From Bryopsis sp. KO-2023 (lineage: Eukaryota > Chlorophyta > Ulvophyceae > Bryopsidales > Bryopsidaceae): a DNA stretch of 64,000 bases. Shown piece after piece: positions 23,034-34,338 of this stretch. The stretch's first letter is position 1. Each line of letters starts with the position of its first letter. The stretch is from the NCBI GenBank assembly GCA_030272585.1, contig BSYQ01000008.1, positions 5,394,001 through 5,458,000 on the forward strand. The letters are read 5' to 3'. Under the pieces are notes generated by a model. The model saw nothing but the letters and a program-made list of their open reading frames with translations. It was not told the DNA's origin and searched no databases. A program made the position numbers and the translations under genes.

Positions 23034-23400
23034 ACAACGATGACGTTCACAACGCAGACAGGCGTTTTAGCACGGAATAATGTGCACTCCACAACGATGA
23101 CATTCACAACGCAGACAGGCGTTTTAGCACGGAATAATGTGCACTCCACAACGATGACATTCACAACGCAGACAGGCGTTTTAGCACGGAATAATGTGCA
23201 CTCAACAACGATGATGTTTACAACGCACACAGGCGTTTTGGCACGGAATAATGTGCACTCAACAACGTTGGATGCTACAACGGGGAGAGACACTGGAACA
23301 CTGTTGATGGTGAACTTTGCAACGTTGATTCCCACAACGGGGAGAGGCTTTGTCACATTGTTGGATGCAGGTTTTGCAACGTTCTTTACAGATAACAACT
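23034..23400. repeat. 57-bp minisatellite, right part (4 close and 2-3 diverged units)
   Basis: Close units start at 23034, 23091, 23148 and 23205. Beyond them the CAACG anchor recurs at 23263, 23320 and 23377, still exactly 57 bp apart although the rest has diverged. On the minus strand the diverged units read NVAKFTINSVPVSLPVVAS and NVAKPASNNVTKPLPVVGI, the same 19-residue frame as the close units. Confidence 0.9.
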
Positions 23401-23849
23401 AAAATCAAAACCCCCCCATCAATATTGCTAGCAGAAATGTTGCTGGACTAAAAACGATATAAGGGACGTCACTCCCTGCCATCCCAACTCACAAATGAAA
23501 TATGAAAAGCCGAAATATCGAACTGCATGTTAATTCAGGATAAGAATCTCCTCTATCTCTCTACTGGAGGCAGAAGCACTGCTTCTTCTTCCCATCTTAA
23601 AAAGACCTCTTCGTATTCTTCTCGTAACTGTACACATTGATTCTGATCCATGGACCATTATTCCCTGTCTTTGGAACAGTTACAGAGCTTCCTCTTGAAG
23701 GTTCTCGCACAGCAAGAAGCACCAACACCACGGCAAGCCTCCAACCGCTTCAGTCCACCACAAGCATTTCCAACGACAGTGGTTGCGCCTTCCATCACTG
23801 ATGAAGCATTCCCCACACACAAGCTTGACCTGCAACTGTGCCCTCCTTC

Positions 23850-24752
23850 GTGCATGCAGAAGCATTTGCGGATGCGGACGTGACAAATTGGTCTGGAACG
23901 GTTGACTCCACTGGCTCCTCCCCACCAATTACAATAACCGAGACCCCAGCTTATTTTTCTGTCGAAATGGCCACATCGGTCAACAAGTCAGGCACATACA
24001 CCTGGGGAAACGGTAAAGAAAGAAAAATTTGAAAGAAAATAAAAAATGAACACGAAAGAGTGTAATAGTTTTAATTTAACAAGTGAGGTGGAACCAGACC
24101 CAACCGAAAAGAAAGAAATTGCTGCCTTTTCTATTCGCTGCTTGAACATGGACTCCTTTATCATCTATTTATTTGTGTCGAGGGGTTCTCACTCCATCGC
24201 ATTTATCCACAGCCAGCGTCCCGATGTGACCAATTGCCTGGACATGAACTGTAGAAGAATTCACGACCTCCATCGAGGCCATGACTGTTCCGAAAAGAAG
24301 CCCCAGCATTTTGCAGGAATCCACGTGATGGCATTCACTTTTCCATCCATATTTCCATTAAAAAACACAAACAAAACCAACACCCAGCATAAAGAACAGA
24401 CACACTTTTGAATCCTCTCGATCCAGCAAACATGTGGGAAATCACTCAAACGCATGGTTCTGAAGTCTGGTCAACATCCAGACCCAGCCACATTCTCATA
24501 GGGAATTACTATTCTGACGCCCCTTCCCCCCCCCAAAAAAAAAGAAGGGAAAGGGAAAGAGCAGCCCAACCCACTGGTACCTTCACAACAGAATCTTCGC
24601 ACTTGTAGATGTTCACTGTTGTCGGGGGTTGGCGTTTTCGAGGACGGTTTCCTTGTTGCCTAAATGATTTTCCACGGTCCATTTCCTCTCCACCACCAAC
24701 TCCGTTTTTCCAGCCTTCAGTCCATCGTAATTTCACAAGCACCAGACCTGAC
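23850..24752 (-). pseudogene. Cyclase-associated protein (CAP/Srv2) C-terminal domain, disrupted
   Basis: Minus-strand exons 24581-24752, about 24193-24355 and about 23850-24001 encode the CAP C-terminal actin-binding domain. Seen in order: ELVVERKWTVENHLGN, TVNIYKCEDSVVK, GKVNAI, VDSCKMLGLLFGTVMASMEV, VNSSTVHVQAIG, GTLAVDKCDG, then VYVPDLLTDVAISTEK and VSVIVIGGEEPVESTVPDQF. The match needs a single-base frame change near 24618-24622, another near 24321-24328, and passes an in-frame TAA at 23951-23953. Splice sites (GTACCA, GTGAGA, CCCCAG) remain. No N-terminal CAP domain is recognised upstream. Three lesions make a pseudogene likelier than sequencing error. Confidence 0.75.
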
Positions 24753-25229
24753 CTTCAAAGAAGAAATAAAAAAAAAATAAAGCATCGTTCCAACGTTCAT
24801 CCCCACAAAAGATAAGAACCTTTATTGCTTTTTTATTTATTATCAAAATTCAGCCTCAGCATGTCCTGCTGGCCTCGAATCAGTTTTCCCTCTTCAAACA
24901 CACTGCACCGGCGATAGCAACAGCAACACCTCCAGCAGCTGTTTCTGCCTTGCCTTTGTCACAGCTGGAACTATCCTGTGACCACCCCTGTTCATATGCA
25001 TCCTTGAACTGGTTTTCCAACCTGGAAGGAAACCCAGGTGCACCTGGTTAGGACCCATTGGTTGTAAACCCAATCCATCCCAGATCAGACTTTCCCCTGA
25101 ACCGAAACATTCATATCTCAGCCTCAACCAAAATTCCATTGAAATTCCACAAGGCCAATTTTGCTCACATGAGCTGGAACAATGCATCATTTCAAAAACC
25201 CAACCTTGACAGCAGGCAACCCAGATATG

Positions 25230-26230
25230 CCTAGTAAACTTCTAGTGCTCTGCTCTGGTGCAAGCGACTTGTAAGTGAGTTTGAACTGTTGAGAGAGGCA
25301 ATCGATCTGATCAGCTGTTGAAGACACGAGATCCCTTCAAGCCCATCAGCTTGATTCCAGGTGTCTACAGCTCCATGCGCTGCCCTCAGAATCCTGTGAA
25401 CTTTCTGCAACTGTTTTCCCCGCCCCTGAAGCCCCAAACAAAAGAAATCAGAGCACTGTTAGAAGGCTGTCGACACTGCAAAACATTATTCTGTCATCGT
25501 TTTACTTACTTTCGACAATCCAGGAAGCAGGGATTCTTCTAAGTACCAGCAATTATCTCTGAAGGACTGTCGAAATGCCTCAGCAGTCTGCTGACTAGCT
25601 CCACTCTCCTCCTTGCTGACAGACAAACAGATCAATTCATGTTCGATTTTTAATGAGCTCCCCTCGTACTCATCAGCTTCCCCTGACCCCGGGATACCTA
25701 CAGAATATATCAATGTCATTTATTGCTCATTCAGCATGCCTAGGATGGATTGCAACTTCAGCAACATTAAAAGTCACTATTGTCAGGAATATTACTCCTG
25801 AGGAAGCAAACAACGAAACAATTCTTCAACCTGATACAGCATCCACGGTGTTCAGCAGATCAAGGCTTTTCCCATCGATTGTCACCAAAGCTCGAGCTAT
25901 GAATTTAACACTCTCGGCGTCTGGGGTTTCGCACAGATCAAAGTTATCCTCTTCCCCCCTTACTTCCATGCCTTTCATGAATATAGCAATTCAAACCACC
26001 CTGGTGCAAGTCCTTTATCAGAAATGCTGATCAATGGGTTCCAAGTACTCAAAGAAAATGTGAAGTGCTGAGATGAGTAGCTCTTACCTAAAATAGTTAT
26101 CATCCTGCTCCTTGGGGGTGTCGCAATAAGGTCCTTGAGAAGTTCTGACGCATCGACTATGGCCGGGCCGATTTCTGTCAGAAAGCACACCAACCGATCA
26201 ATTTCTATGGCTCAAATATCCCCTCCAGAG
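25230..26230 (-). CDS. Candidate multi-exon gene or remnant, unknown
   Basis: Four splice-flanked minus-strand segments: about 26091-26180 (LTEIGPAIVDASELLKDL, donor GTAAGAG), about 25830-25990 (FDLCETPDAESVKFIARAL), about 25515-25700 (DEYEGSSLKIEHELICLSV to LLPGLSK, donor GTAAGT) and 25231-25428 (LQKVHRILRAAHGAVDTW). Composition is protein-like and the frames are open, but exon borders are not secure. A further piece at about 26896-26960 (MLFPEVIHRLCVKLASQED, donor GTAAGT) may belong upstream. No family recognised. Confidence 0.35.
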
Positions 26231-26969
26231 AAAAATATTTATTCTTGATTTTAGGACAAAGCCACTTTACTGTAATTTTCCCAGTAATTGGTCCTTACAA
26301 CACCCTGAAAATTTGTACAATTCATCCAAGATTTAGTCGTACCTCACCGACCACCGAACTATCCGAAACCACCTCGTTCGTTGGTTGCGCCAAAAGGCAA
26401 CCCCCTTAGCGTGCTACAACCCAGTGGCGACGCCTTGGGGCTCCATATGAAGTCCTTCGACTTGCGCTGTATAATTTGGCCCTAGTGACAAGTGCTGGGG
26501 TGAGAAAAAACATATCGCACCAAGTACCTGGGTTTTTTTCTATCGTACAAAACCAGCAAAAATCTGAGATTTGCATCGACCCTGATGTTGAAATTCATTC
26601 GTGTTTTTTGGTGTTGCAGTAGTACCGTGTGAAAGCTCGTATTATCCTTGTGAAGACACAAACTCGATTCACAAGGAATGCTTAATTAAGTTGTTTCCTT
26701 CCTTTGGTGCCAACAGCAGTCGGTCTAACAGAAGTAGTACCAAAGAAAATCCTGATAGTACGTATATAATCTTGATAAAAAAAAGAAACGATTGCCAATT
26801 TTGCTGCTGTTTTCCGTATTGCTCTTGTTCAAACACATGGAATAAAATCTCTATTCCACAGCGAGAGATGAACTGCAAATCAAACTTACATCTTCCTGGG
26901 AAGCGAGCTTGACACATAGCCGATGAATCACCTCTGGAAATAACATTGCCCAGTGGTAATCAAGTGACC

Positions 26970-28395
26970 AAGAGGGTGGTCTGTTGCACAGCAAGGAAAA
27001 AAAAAGAAAAAAAACATGAGTCCCAACACCAATGATCAGCAAGCTTACAATACCAAGGCAAACAATTTCCTTGCTACAATCAGAGCATTTTCATAGGGTA
27101 GCAATTTCTGCACTATGGAAGTCTCAGGTCACCTCGAGGACGAGCTCGTTATCATCCAGTTCAAGCGTTTTGGGCAAGTCAGTGTGTCAGAAACATCAAA
27201 AACAGGGATGAGCAATCCAGAAACGAGCGCCCCTGCTGGTACTGACCTTCCCACTCTCTGTACCTCGTTCCCTGCGCGCCGGCGCACACGTCTCCGACTT
27301 TTCTTTCTGCCAAAGGAAGCTCTATAAATATCTGCTTTGCTCGGAATACGCGACCGGTCCTGCCGAATCTCACACTTGACCTCGTGCAGTCGCGGATGGG
27401 AGCAGACCGTTGAACGATGGTTGGTCGCACAGGATGGGAGGCAAGGAAATTCGAAAGATGGGGATTTGGTGTACGACCCTCTAGAATGGGATTACAGGCT
27501 TGTAATCGCACTTTACAAGGTGGAACCAAAGAGAGCTCTCCGCATCGCAAAATTTCGGCTAAGTGCTGATGTTACAGGCTTGTAAAGTCACTTTCACAAG
27601 CTTGTAAAATCGGCGTTTTTTCACTAGTGCAACTGGAACCTCGACTGTCGTAAAACAGCTCTTTGGGGGCACGCCGAAGGTTGGAAATATTTTGCGAAGA
27701 CAATAGAGCCTACTGTGCGACGCTCGTTTTGAGTTTTCGGGGCTTGATAGAAATTGGTGGGGTGGACGACTCTATTAAGATGTCGACAAACGTCACGACA
27801 CAACGCAGAACTTTAAAAGAGACGTCTAGGAGTCGAGCCCAAGACTTTCCGATCGTTTTTGTTAGTGTCCTCTACTCGTTTCAACGAAAAAAACCATGCA
27901 TAAATCTGCCTGAACCATGCTGTGATCGAAACGACAATTCCCACACATGATATCCAGGATAACAACCATGTACAAGAACAGTCCAACCACAACACAGTTG
28001 CAACGATATTTCCGGGTGAACCCGAAGTTGACGTCTGGAAAAGCAACCGTGTATATAAGCAACTGCACGTTGTAGTTTGACAACGTGGTTTCCAAGGCCC
28101 CCTATCTGACACCTGGGAGTGCTTTTTAACGACGTATTGGACGACGGTGACGAGCCCCGAATACTTTTTCAAGTGATATGTGATGTATTTTGTGTTTCTT
28201 TCAAAACTGCGTTGTTGATGTGGATGTCTCCGTTGTCGACTGATCAGGCCAAAAGGCCGTCACTTGCGAAATGCGACGGAAGCGGCTGTATCTTGGCGGA
28301 AGACGCCTAGGGGTCGAACCTAGGTGTTTCCGCACGTCTTTGTGTGTGTTCCGCCATTTTTCGACGTGTTTCACGTTTCGATCCCGTCGGTGCGA
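26970..28395. other. No gene recognised
   Basis: Frames on both strands without a recognisable domain. A small imperfect duplication, ACAGGCTTGTAA, occurs near 27494 and 27575, with further CTTGTAAA copies. Expected downstream exons of the carbonic anhydrase (the His-rich active-site segment) were looked for and not found. Confidence 0.4.
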
Positions 28396-28399
28396 AATT

Positions 28400-29080
28400 C
28401 AAATTACAACGTTAATAGTGAATCTCCCATAGTGTCTACACTAACCTTCAGCTCAGGTTCGTCCAACTCAACCTCCTCTGTTTCCAAGCAAGAAAATCAA
28501 ATGCAACTCTCAATCCACACTGTTCATATCGTATAACGCACAAGCGTTACAACGCCTTCACTGCTACATAGACTGGCTGCGCCGCCGGGGTGCGGGACAC
28601 CAGCACGTGATCGATATTTACCTGAAGTGTCAATATTGATTGGAGATTGTTCCTCGCCGGTTTGGCAGAGACCTTCCCGTCTCCATTCCTGTCGTAGTTG
28701 AACCCAGACGCATCCTGTCCCGCGAACAAAATAAGCTGAATAAAATCTTAACGACCAAGAAAAAACACCGCTTAAATCCCAGCACGTCAACAGTGGGCCG
28801 CCAAAAATTGCAAGCGAAAGGTCGAAGCCGTGATTCTCTGGAAGTGAACGTCGACAATTTTCGAGGCCGTATCGACGACGGGAGGCAAGAGCATCGGGAA
28901 ATGGTTAGAGGAAGGACATCACCACAAGTGTGGCGTTTAAAAAAAAAGCCGGATACCTGCCCTTTTGCTGATAAAGATGTAGTGAACTGGGGGGTAATTC
29001 ACCTCAACGAACTCGGCTGCGAACGCAGCAGCGAGAAGAGTGGCTACGAGAGCGAGACGGAGAAGAGAGGTGGACGACAT
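28400..29080 (-). pseudogene. Alpha-carbonic anhydrase 5' portion, frameshifted and truncated
   Basis: Exon 29003-29080 starts at an ATG and encodes a signal peptide (LLRLALVATLLAAAFA) ending EFVE at a GTGAAT donor. Exon 28622-28714 encodes DASGFNYDRNGD and then, one frame over, EGLCQTGEEQSPINIDTS, the N-terminal alpha-CA signature. The exon is 93 nt; one more base would restore both the frame and the phase of the next junction, so a 1-nt deletion is implied. Exon about 28410-28477 (VELDEPELKVSVDT) fits the following segment. The zinc-binding histidine region is absent. If intact, it would be a secreted or lumenal CO2 hydratase. Confidence 0.65.
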
Positions 29081-31108
29081 TGTACTCAGCTGCTCTACAA
29101 CGGAAGGTCTAACCTGCACTTGCGTTCTGCTGGACGCTGGTGATTGGGTTTTGTAGCATGGCAAGTGTGGAACGGGATGCGACTGGACCTTGGAGCGACC
29201 TCAGAACTTCACTTTTGATTGGTTGGCCGTCTGAAAGCTCCTGTGTGGCGTACGTGAGAAAAGAGAAGAAGTTGAAGTCTCTTAGTTAGGCATTTATTGC
29301 ACTACATGTGTGCAGGTGTAAGAAAACACACCCAAAAAACAACATGAGGTCTTCAATTGCTTTTAAGTTGAAGATATGAGGCTTGTTGCCCATTTTATAG
29401 ATTTTGCTTGTGGTCACTGTTCATTAACAATTCTGGATTCCGAAGTTGGAGTTGATTTTGTCTCTTCACAGAGGGTCTTGTGGTCTTGTCAATGATGATT
29501 CATCATGTCGGATCATTGGGTGTTTAACAAGGGTGTTCTTTCTTTTTATTTTTTCATAACGTGAGAAATTTGTGTGTTATGCTTTTCTTGCACTTTCTAT
29601 TTGTGTTTTTTTTTGGGTGATAGCCCCATTTTGGTGTTTTGTAAGAAGCAAATTGTAATGATTGGTATTTTTTTGGAAATGGTGCGATAAAAAGTCACAA
29701 CTCTGAGCCTGAGCAAATCCTTTCCGACAGACCGCCATCACCACTTGCAGTCCACTGGGGCAGTAATGAAAAATACTTTTATGTGTTTGTTGGCTGAAAC
29801 TCAATCGCATCAAGGCACACTTGTGCTCCTTTACCAAACACCGACAAAATCTCATTTTTGAATATCATGCTTATTATCAACGCTTCTTTCCCAAGTCGAA
29901 AAGATATCCAGCCACCAAACAAACAAACAAAAACATGAGGGCATCAGCGTCCAATAAAACAAATCCTAATCCTGGTATGTTGATTGATTGATTGATTTCT
30001 CCGTTCGTCTGACTCAAATTTCCTGAGAACCAACTAAAGGTATCAGAGATAAACTCGCAGCATTCTCTTGTTTACAAGTCAAGCTGAATTTCCCAGCACA
30101 GAATCCCCACCTTTCAAGCCAGGCTCTAGTCATCTCAACTTTGAAACGAGTGGCTTCCTGTTTATTGATTGTTAGAAACAATGTTAGTTTAATTATGGGG
30201 AAAAAAGTCAAATCAAATTGTACTTTCAACAGATTTTTTTTTTTTTTTCAAGAAACGCAAAAAATGGTGAGCCTGCTTGTTGAATCTTTTTTCATTAATG
30301 GAGTCACTGCAACAATCATGTGGAGGGCATATGAGGAATCCAGTGTTACGGCAACTGCAACATCCAGACACGAGCTCGCGCAGATAGATCACAATGTGTT
30401 TATTTATGAACTCAAAGGCTGGCCAGCCCTCCGTTCTCATCATCAGACCATAGGTTCTTTTTGGGGGAGTTTTGATAAGTGCATGCCGTGCTCGCAACAG
30501 AAATTTATGCCAAAATGCTGACTGCAGTTTTTTACACATCAGATGCTGTGCTTGTAAAATTCAGTTTGTTCCAGTTTTCTAAGGGAAGTGGAGTCAGTGA
30601 AAGTATGGTGGTAAGATCAGTCGTTCTGAAAGGGCAGCCCGCCAGGGCTGGAAGGATCATGCGATTTCAGGCACACCAGCAGCAATATCAATTTTGTTTT
30701 CCATATTTCACCAGTGTTTGATTAGTGGCGGCCAGGGGATCATTGTACGTCGAAGACTTTGTCTTTGGTTTTGAAATTCGTTTGGCCGCTGATAACCAAA
30801 TGGATTGAATTTTGAGCCTCCATCCTCCCTTTCCATCTTTCCTTTTGGATCTAGTTTGTTTTTGATGAGGTGATTGTTTGGTATTAGGTTGCGGTAGGAT
30901 GTTGGCTCCTCAGGCAACATGTAATCATTCATCGATTGATTTCCTTCTCTCCTTTTTTTGGTTTTCTTTTGAGTGTTTATGGAATATGCATATGCATATT
31001 TATTTCCATTACCAAAACCAAGATGAAATTTATGTATTTTCCAGTTGCGATCGAAAAAGGATTCCTTTGGCTGGAGGTGTTCATGAAAGCGTCTCCATTT
31101 GCATTTTC
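29081..31108. other. No secure gene
   Basis: A minus-strand ATG frame at 29577-29855 (MRFCRCLVKEHKCAL...) and open frames on both strands at 30140-30540 have no recognisable domain or splice context. A short GATT tandem lies near 29982-29998. Confidence 0.35.
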
Positions 31109-31622
31109 TGATACCAGCTGCTGACGTCCAGGGACGTCAGACGTCAAAGGCGTCATGCATCTGACGTCTGTGAAGCGTCAGATGCATCCCCGGTGAATGA
31201 CAGCATCCTCCCAAGGAGGTACTACTGACCTACAGCGAGGAAACCACCGTAAGAGCACAGAGTCAAGACAGTGGTTCGATCATCCAGATTAGGACTTGCG
31301 AGACTGAGGTCTTGGGTTCGAGTCTGAGCGGAAACGTGCTTTGGTCTGGGCCTGTGTGTGAGAGTGTGAGTGAGTCAGGAGTAGAACTGGCGGCTGTGAG
31401 TCAAGGTAGTGGGAGTGTTACGGGTGGTTAGTCACCCTCGGGAAAGTCGAACTGGGAGTTAAAACGATGGGACGCTTGATGTAACCTTGCTTTTCAGTGA
31501 TCTATTGGTGTGACCCCGAGTCTGTGACCCGTGCGATTTTGTGTGACCGTTCCGCCGCCGCCTCACTCTTTTCCGAGATAGGAGACGTCGCTCGCGGACG
31601 TCAGTCCTCCCGAGCGATAACA
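31109..31622 (+). repeat. 5' LTR of Ty3/gypsy element
   Basis: 514 bp. Its first 80 bases (U3) are packed with GACGTC-type motifs and a perfect 12-bp inverted repeat (31155-31166 and 31176-31187). Confidence 0.95.
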
Positions 31623-31626
31623 TTTT

Positions 31627-31638
31627 TGGTTTCGGAGC
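31627..31638 (+). promoter_or_regulatory. Primer binding site
   Basis: TGGTTTCGGAGC starts four bases after the LTR and continues CCG. The same 12-mer is used by the non-autonomous element at 20.3-23.0 kb. Confidence 0.75.
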
Positions 31639-32091
31639 CCGAAGGAACCGACTGGACTGGAGCTCTCCGCTGGTTTGACCAGCAGGTTTGTTCGAGGCGC
31701 TTAACGCCAGTCGTAAGGTCGTGGGAAAACGGAAAAAGGCAAACGCAGTGAACGGGAAAAAAGGAAAACGTGTGGTAGCAACGTTGGAAAAGAAGCACAC
31801 CCATAAAAAGAGAGAAAAGAGGGTGCCAACGTTCAGTCGTGTGACAGGACGTTTGGGAAAAAGGTTACCCTGTAACCTGCGTCGCTGTCAGCGAACTGTA
31901 GTACTCAGGTTCGAAGGGTTAGAGTCGGACGTGAAGGGGTATAGTAGTATTACGTATAGTAACTCTCACGGCAAGGGCACGTGGGTTATCCGTTCACAGT
32001 TCGGCAAGGACAGGTCGTGGCGCGAAAGTCAACGGTCTACAGTTGACAGTAACCGTTGCCTGGAAAGTCAACTGAAAGTCAAGCGACCAGA

Positions 32092-34338
32092 ATGGCTCTG
32101 GTTCCGGTCGTTACAGAAAGCGACATGGTCGCGATAAGCGACGAAGTCATGGAAGGGTCAGAAGTGCAACCAATGGTGCACCAGCAAATTCAGAATATAC
32201 AGATTAATGGTTCTGATCACACTGAAATGCAAAGACAGATTGAGGTCTGGGGTGGAACAGTAACCAACCACCTCCAGCAATCATTGACCTCCATGCAGAG
32301 TCAGGTTCAACAAGTCCAGGTTGAACTCTATACACACAGAGAGCAAGCAGAGCTACATCAGTCAACTCTAAAGGAAGAGTTGCAGTCAGCCTTAGTGCAC
32401 AGTTTGGAAGAACAGAGTCGAAAACTACAGCAGACTCAGGAGCTACATGCAAAGGACTTTTATCAAAGCCTCACTGCAAATACAAATACTCAACTGAAGG
32501 ACCTTGGTGAACAGTTGAGAAGTACAGGAAAAGATCATGCTGTGGGCATGGCTCAGTGGAAAAATAAGAACCAAACAGAGCTGGAACTATTCCAGAAGAA
32601 GCAGTTAGCTCTACAGGAGCAACTGATGTTGGTTCAAAAGAAACAACAGGAAGATATTAATGCCCAATTATATGAAGTGTCTCAGCACATGCAAAGAATG
32701 CAAAAACAGCTGATGGAAGAGAGGGAGAGTATGACAAACACAATGACTAGCATACTGCAAGGAGAATTGGACTCCTATCCTGCAGTCATTCAGAAAATGG
32801 TAGCTACAGCAGTGGATGAAACCACCACAGCTATTGAGGACAAGTATAACAATGCTGAAGGACAAAAAGCAGATCTAGAAGAGACTAGATGGGCTTTAAC
32901 TGATCCAGAATATCAGAAAGCAGTTGATGGCTGGATGAAGGATGGAATCCTGAGAACACCTATTCCTCCACAAGTGATGCAAGTGCATATGATGCAAGCA
33001 ACACAAACAGTACAGAATACAGAGGAAGGAGAAACTGAGGGACAAACTCAGGATATCCCAACATCTGGTCAGCCACCAGTACAGCAAGTTATACCTGCCA
33101 CAAGTACTGGAGCAGTACCTCCAGGACCCTCTTCTTTAGGTCTAATAGACCTCACTTCAGGACAACAACTGTCCATGGGTTTACCACCCCCTATACTGCA
33201 ACCACCAGCAGTAACTATAGCACCTCCAGCTACCTTTACTTTAGGTACTACCCCAGCACCATCAGGAATGGGAATTAGACCACCAAATCCCTTTGAACAG
33301 TTAACAAGTCAAAGAGCACCCAGTGGTGGTGCACCTGGAGGAAATCCAGGGGATCCAAATGGATCAAATGGACCAAATGGCCCAGACAGACCAGGCATGC
33401 CTAGAGCATCTGGTTCTGGACATCCAGGGCCAGGGAATGGTGGTGATGGTGGTGGAGGTGATGGAGGAGGTCCCCCAGGAGGAGGACCACCTGATAGAGA
33501 TCCTAGTGGTACATCAGGAGGTTCAGGACAAGGTCCTGATAGACCTTACAGCAAACAGATTAAGCTCACTCCCCCAGAGAAATTCACAGGAGATGAAAGG
33601 ATGTCTGCAACAGAATGGATACTAGGAATGAAGAGATGGTTGCAGAATCAACACATCTTAGAGAGGGACTGGTTATCCTGTTTTCAGTCACATCTCCAGG
33701 GAGATGCACTTAGCTGGTTAAACCTGATGGATATACAGATCATGAATCAGGAAAAAGCAGAGTATGCTAGCTGGCAAGAGTTCACTCAAGAACTAAGGAA
33801 TGTTTTTGAGCCAGTCTCCCTAATAGAGACTGCCAGAAAACAATTAAGAACTCTAAGGCAGACTGGAACTGCCTTAGGCTACATCAGACTCTTCAGAAAG
33901 CTGATGTTTAGACTCCCCAATCTACCTCAAGAAGAAAGATATGCAGCCTTTGTGGATGGGCTCTCAGATAGAAATATGCAAGCACAGGTTATGACCCTGT
34001 GTGATGGAGATCTAGATAAGGCCATCCTCACAGTCCAAAGACTCTCTGCAACTATAGGCAGTAGAGGTGGCACTACTAGCAGTTTTAGAGGCAGAGGTAG
34101 AGGGAGGGGAAGATTTGGACAGAGAAATACACAGATGTCAGCAATGATGTCTGCTGCAACATCACAACTGCCTCCTGCAGCAAATTCAGTTAAGGCTGTG
34201 CAGCAGAGAGGTCAGATGGGATCTAGGCCCTCAAGGGGAGGATCCTTCAAGTGTTTTCTATGTGGAAGCACAGAGCATGGGGTAAGACAGTGTCCCAAAC
34301 TGTCCCAAGCTCAGAAAGCCCTGAAGAAGGGAAACTAA
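32092..34338 (+). CDS. gag: Ty3/gypsy Gag polyprotein
   Basis: 748 residues from the ATG at 32092; the frame is open farther upstream but has no earlier ATG. The first third is Gln-rich and predicted coiled coil. A Pro/Gly-rich linker follows (many GGG and PNGPN repeats), then the retrotransposon gag core (about 33560-34060: EKFTGDERMSATEWILGM, LQGDALSWL), an Arg/Gly-rich stretch (RGRGRGRGR) and one CCHC zinc knuckle, CFLCGSTEHGVRQC. Gag forms the particle and binds RNA. The stop TAA at 34336 follows directly on a slippery heptamer, so a fraction of ribosomes should continue into pol. Confidence 0.93.
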   Translation: MALVPVVTESDMVAISDEVMEGSEVQPMVHQQIQNIQINGSDHTEMQRQIEVWGGTVTNHLQQSLTSMQSQVQQVQVELYTHREQAELHQSTLKEELQSALVHSLEEQSRKLQQTQELHAKDFYQSLTANTNTQLKDLGEQLRSTGKDHAVGMAQWKNKNQTELELFQKKQLALQEQLMLVQKKQQEDINAQLYEVSQHMQRMQKQLMEERESMTNTMTSILQGELDSYPAVIQKMVATAVDETTTAIEDKYNNAEGQKADLEETRWALTDPEYQKAVDGWMKDGILRTPIPPQVMQVHMMQATQTVQNTEEGETEGQTQDIPTSGQPPVQQVIPATSTGAVPPGPSSLGLIDLTSGQQLSMGLPPPILQPPAVTIAPPATFTLGTTPAPSGMGIRPPNPFEQLTSQRAPSGGAPGGNPGDPNGSNGPNGPDRPGMPRASGSGHPGPGNGGDGGGGDGGGPPGGGPPDRDPSGTSGGSGQGPDRPYSKQIKLTPPEKFTGDERMSATEWILGMKRWLQNQHILERDWLSCFQSHLQGDALSWLNLMDIQIMNQEKAEYASWQEFTQELRNVFEPVSLIETARKQLRTLRQTGTALGYIRLFRKLMFRLPNLPQEERYAAFVDGLSDRNMQAQVMTLCDGDLDKAILTVQRLSATIGSRGGTTSSFRGRGRGRGRFGQRNTQMSAMMSAATSQLPPAANSVKAVQQRGQMGSRPSRGGSFKCFLCGSTEHGVRQCPKLSQAQKALKKGN

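Noticed and set aside
26330..26480. GC-richer segment as an RNA gene
   Set aside because: No convincing stems, promoter boxes or terminator were found.
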